Positions 63,668 through 64,000 of a stretch of 64,000 bases of DNA are shown one piece after another. The notes below the pieces were generated by a model, which was given only the letters and a program-made list of their open reading frames with translations, ran no database searches and had not been told where the DNA came from. Made by a program: the position numbers and the translations under genes. The stretch lies in contig NZ_JAUQYP010000001.1 of assembly GCF_030586465.1 (NCBI RefSeq), positions 558,001 to 622,000 on the forward strand, in the 5' to 3' direction. Source of the stretch: Actinotalea lenta (GTDB taxonomy: Bacteria > Actinomycetota > Actinomycetes > Actinomycetales > Cellulomonadaceae). The stretch's first letter is position 1. Each line of letters starts with the position of its first letter.

Positions 63668-64000
63668 GTGAGGCTCGTCGACCTGGTGCTCCCCGAGCGA
63701 CTCGGCCGGCCGTTCCGCTGGCTCGTCGCCTCCTCGTGGGTGTCCAACCTGGGCGACGGGATCGCCCTCGCCGCCGGGCCCCTGCTGGTGGCCTCGCTCA
63801 CCTCGAGCCCGTTCCTCGTCGCCCTCGCCGCCACGTTGCAGTGGCTGCCGGCCATGGTCGTCGGCCTGCTGGCCGGCGTGGTGACCGACCGGCGCGACAG
63901 ACGCCGCATCGTCGTCCTCGTCGATGGCGCACGGGTCGGGGTGCTCCTCGTGCTGACCGCGACGATCCTGACCAGGCACCTCACCATCGGGCTCGCCCTG
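63668..64000 (+). CDS. MFS transporter, N-terminal fragment
   Basis: 111 residues visible, cut by the window end; the frame is open to the last base. GTG 63668 begins VRLVDLVLPERLGRPFRWLVASSWVSNLGDGIALAAGPLLVASL, followed by two more hydrophobic spans and the loop GVVTDRRDRRRIVVLVDGARV, the MFS signature loop between spans 2 and 3. It resembles efflux-type major facilitators. The substrate is unknown. Confidence 0.85.
   Translation, partial: MRLVDLVLPERLGRPFRWLVASSWVSNLGDGIALAAGPLLVASLTSSPFLVALAATLQWLPAMVVGLLAGVVTDRRDRRRIVVLVDGARVGVLLVLTATILTRHLTIGLAL

Overview
The window is a high-GC (roughly 70% or more by eye) actinobacterial chromosome segment from a motile organism, most likely a Cellulomonas-type genome. 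This rests on GTG-rich starts, stop/start overlaps (ATGA, TGATG), the Gram-positive flagellar set (no P- or L-ring genes), a tandem glycine riboswitch before gcvP, and CsrA/FliW. The genus is inferred from gene content and order, not from a marker gene. No tRNA, rRNA, CRISPR array, prophage or insertion sequence was seen.

Layout. 1-5 kb is housekeeping: the 3' end of an hrpA-like helicase gene, a CBS protein overlapping an SLC13/ArsB-type carrier, DNA-3-methyladenine glycosylase I, a lipoprotein, a Nudix hydrolase and a 77-residue LuxR-type DNA-binding protein. 4.7-9.5 kb is the glycine cleavage operon gcvP-gcvT-gcvH (minus strand) behind a tandem glycine riboswitch. 9.6-14.1 kb holds an ACT protein with a malate/lactate-dehydrogenase-like partner, a low-molecular-weight tyrosine phosphatase preceded by a striking mini-ORF and folded leader, and a CWB2-like lipoprotein.

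14.3-54.3 kb is a nearly complete flagellar and chemotaxis island. It contains an M15 carboxypeptidase; cheB-cheR-cheY-cheX-cheY-(cheX-like); cheA-cheW-mcp; flbD-motA-motB-fliL-fliM-fliN-fliO-fliP-fliQ-fliR-flhB-flhA-flhF-csrA; flgB-flgC-fliE-fliF-fliG-fliH-fliI-fliJ-fliK-flgD-flgE; fliC and fliD-fliS-(fliT-like); the sigma factor fliA; and flgN-flgK-flgL-fliW followed by two HDOD-type genes. The flgE and flbD operons are separated by one AbiEi/DUF559-type gene bracketed by two copies of a hairpin repeat.

A shared promoter motif, CTCANN-N14-GCCGAT, occurs with identical spacing before seven transcription units of this island, each time in the correct orientation: the carboxypeptidase, cheB, cheA, flbD, flgB, fliC and flgN. 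I read it as the FliA (sigma-28-type) promoter, and its presence places the carboxypeptidase in the flagellar regulon. FlgM, FlgJ, FlgG/FlgF and FlhG are not seen. FliW and CsrA sit at the ends of two different units and probably form the flagellin feedback switch.

56.4-63.6 kb is a maltodextrin uptake and use locus: a divergent LacI-family regulator with an 18-bp operator candidate, a malE-like lipoprotein, a 19-bp-stem hairpin, malF- and malG-like permeases and a GH13 glycosidase. The window ends inside an MFS transporter gene.
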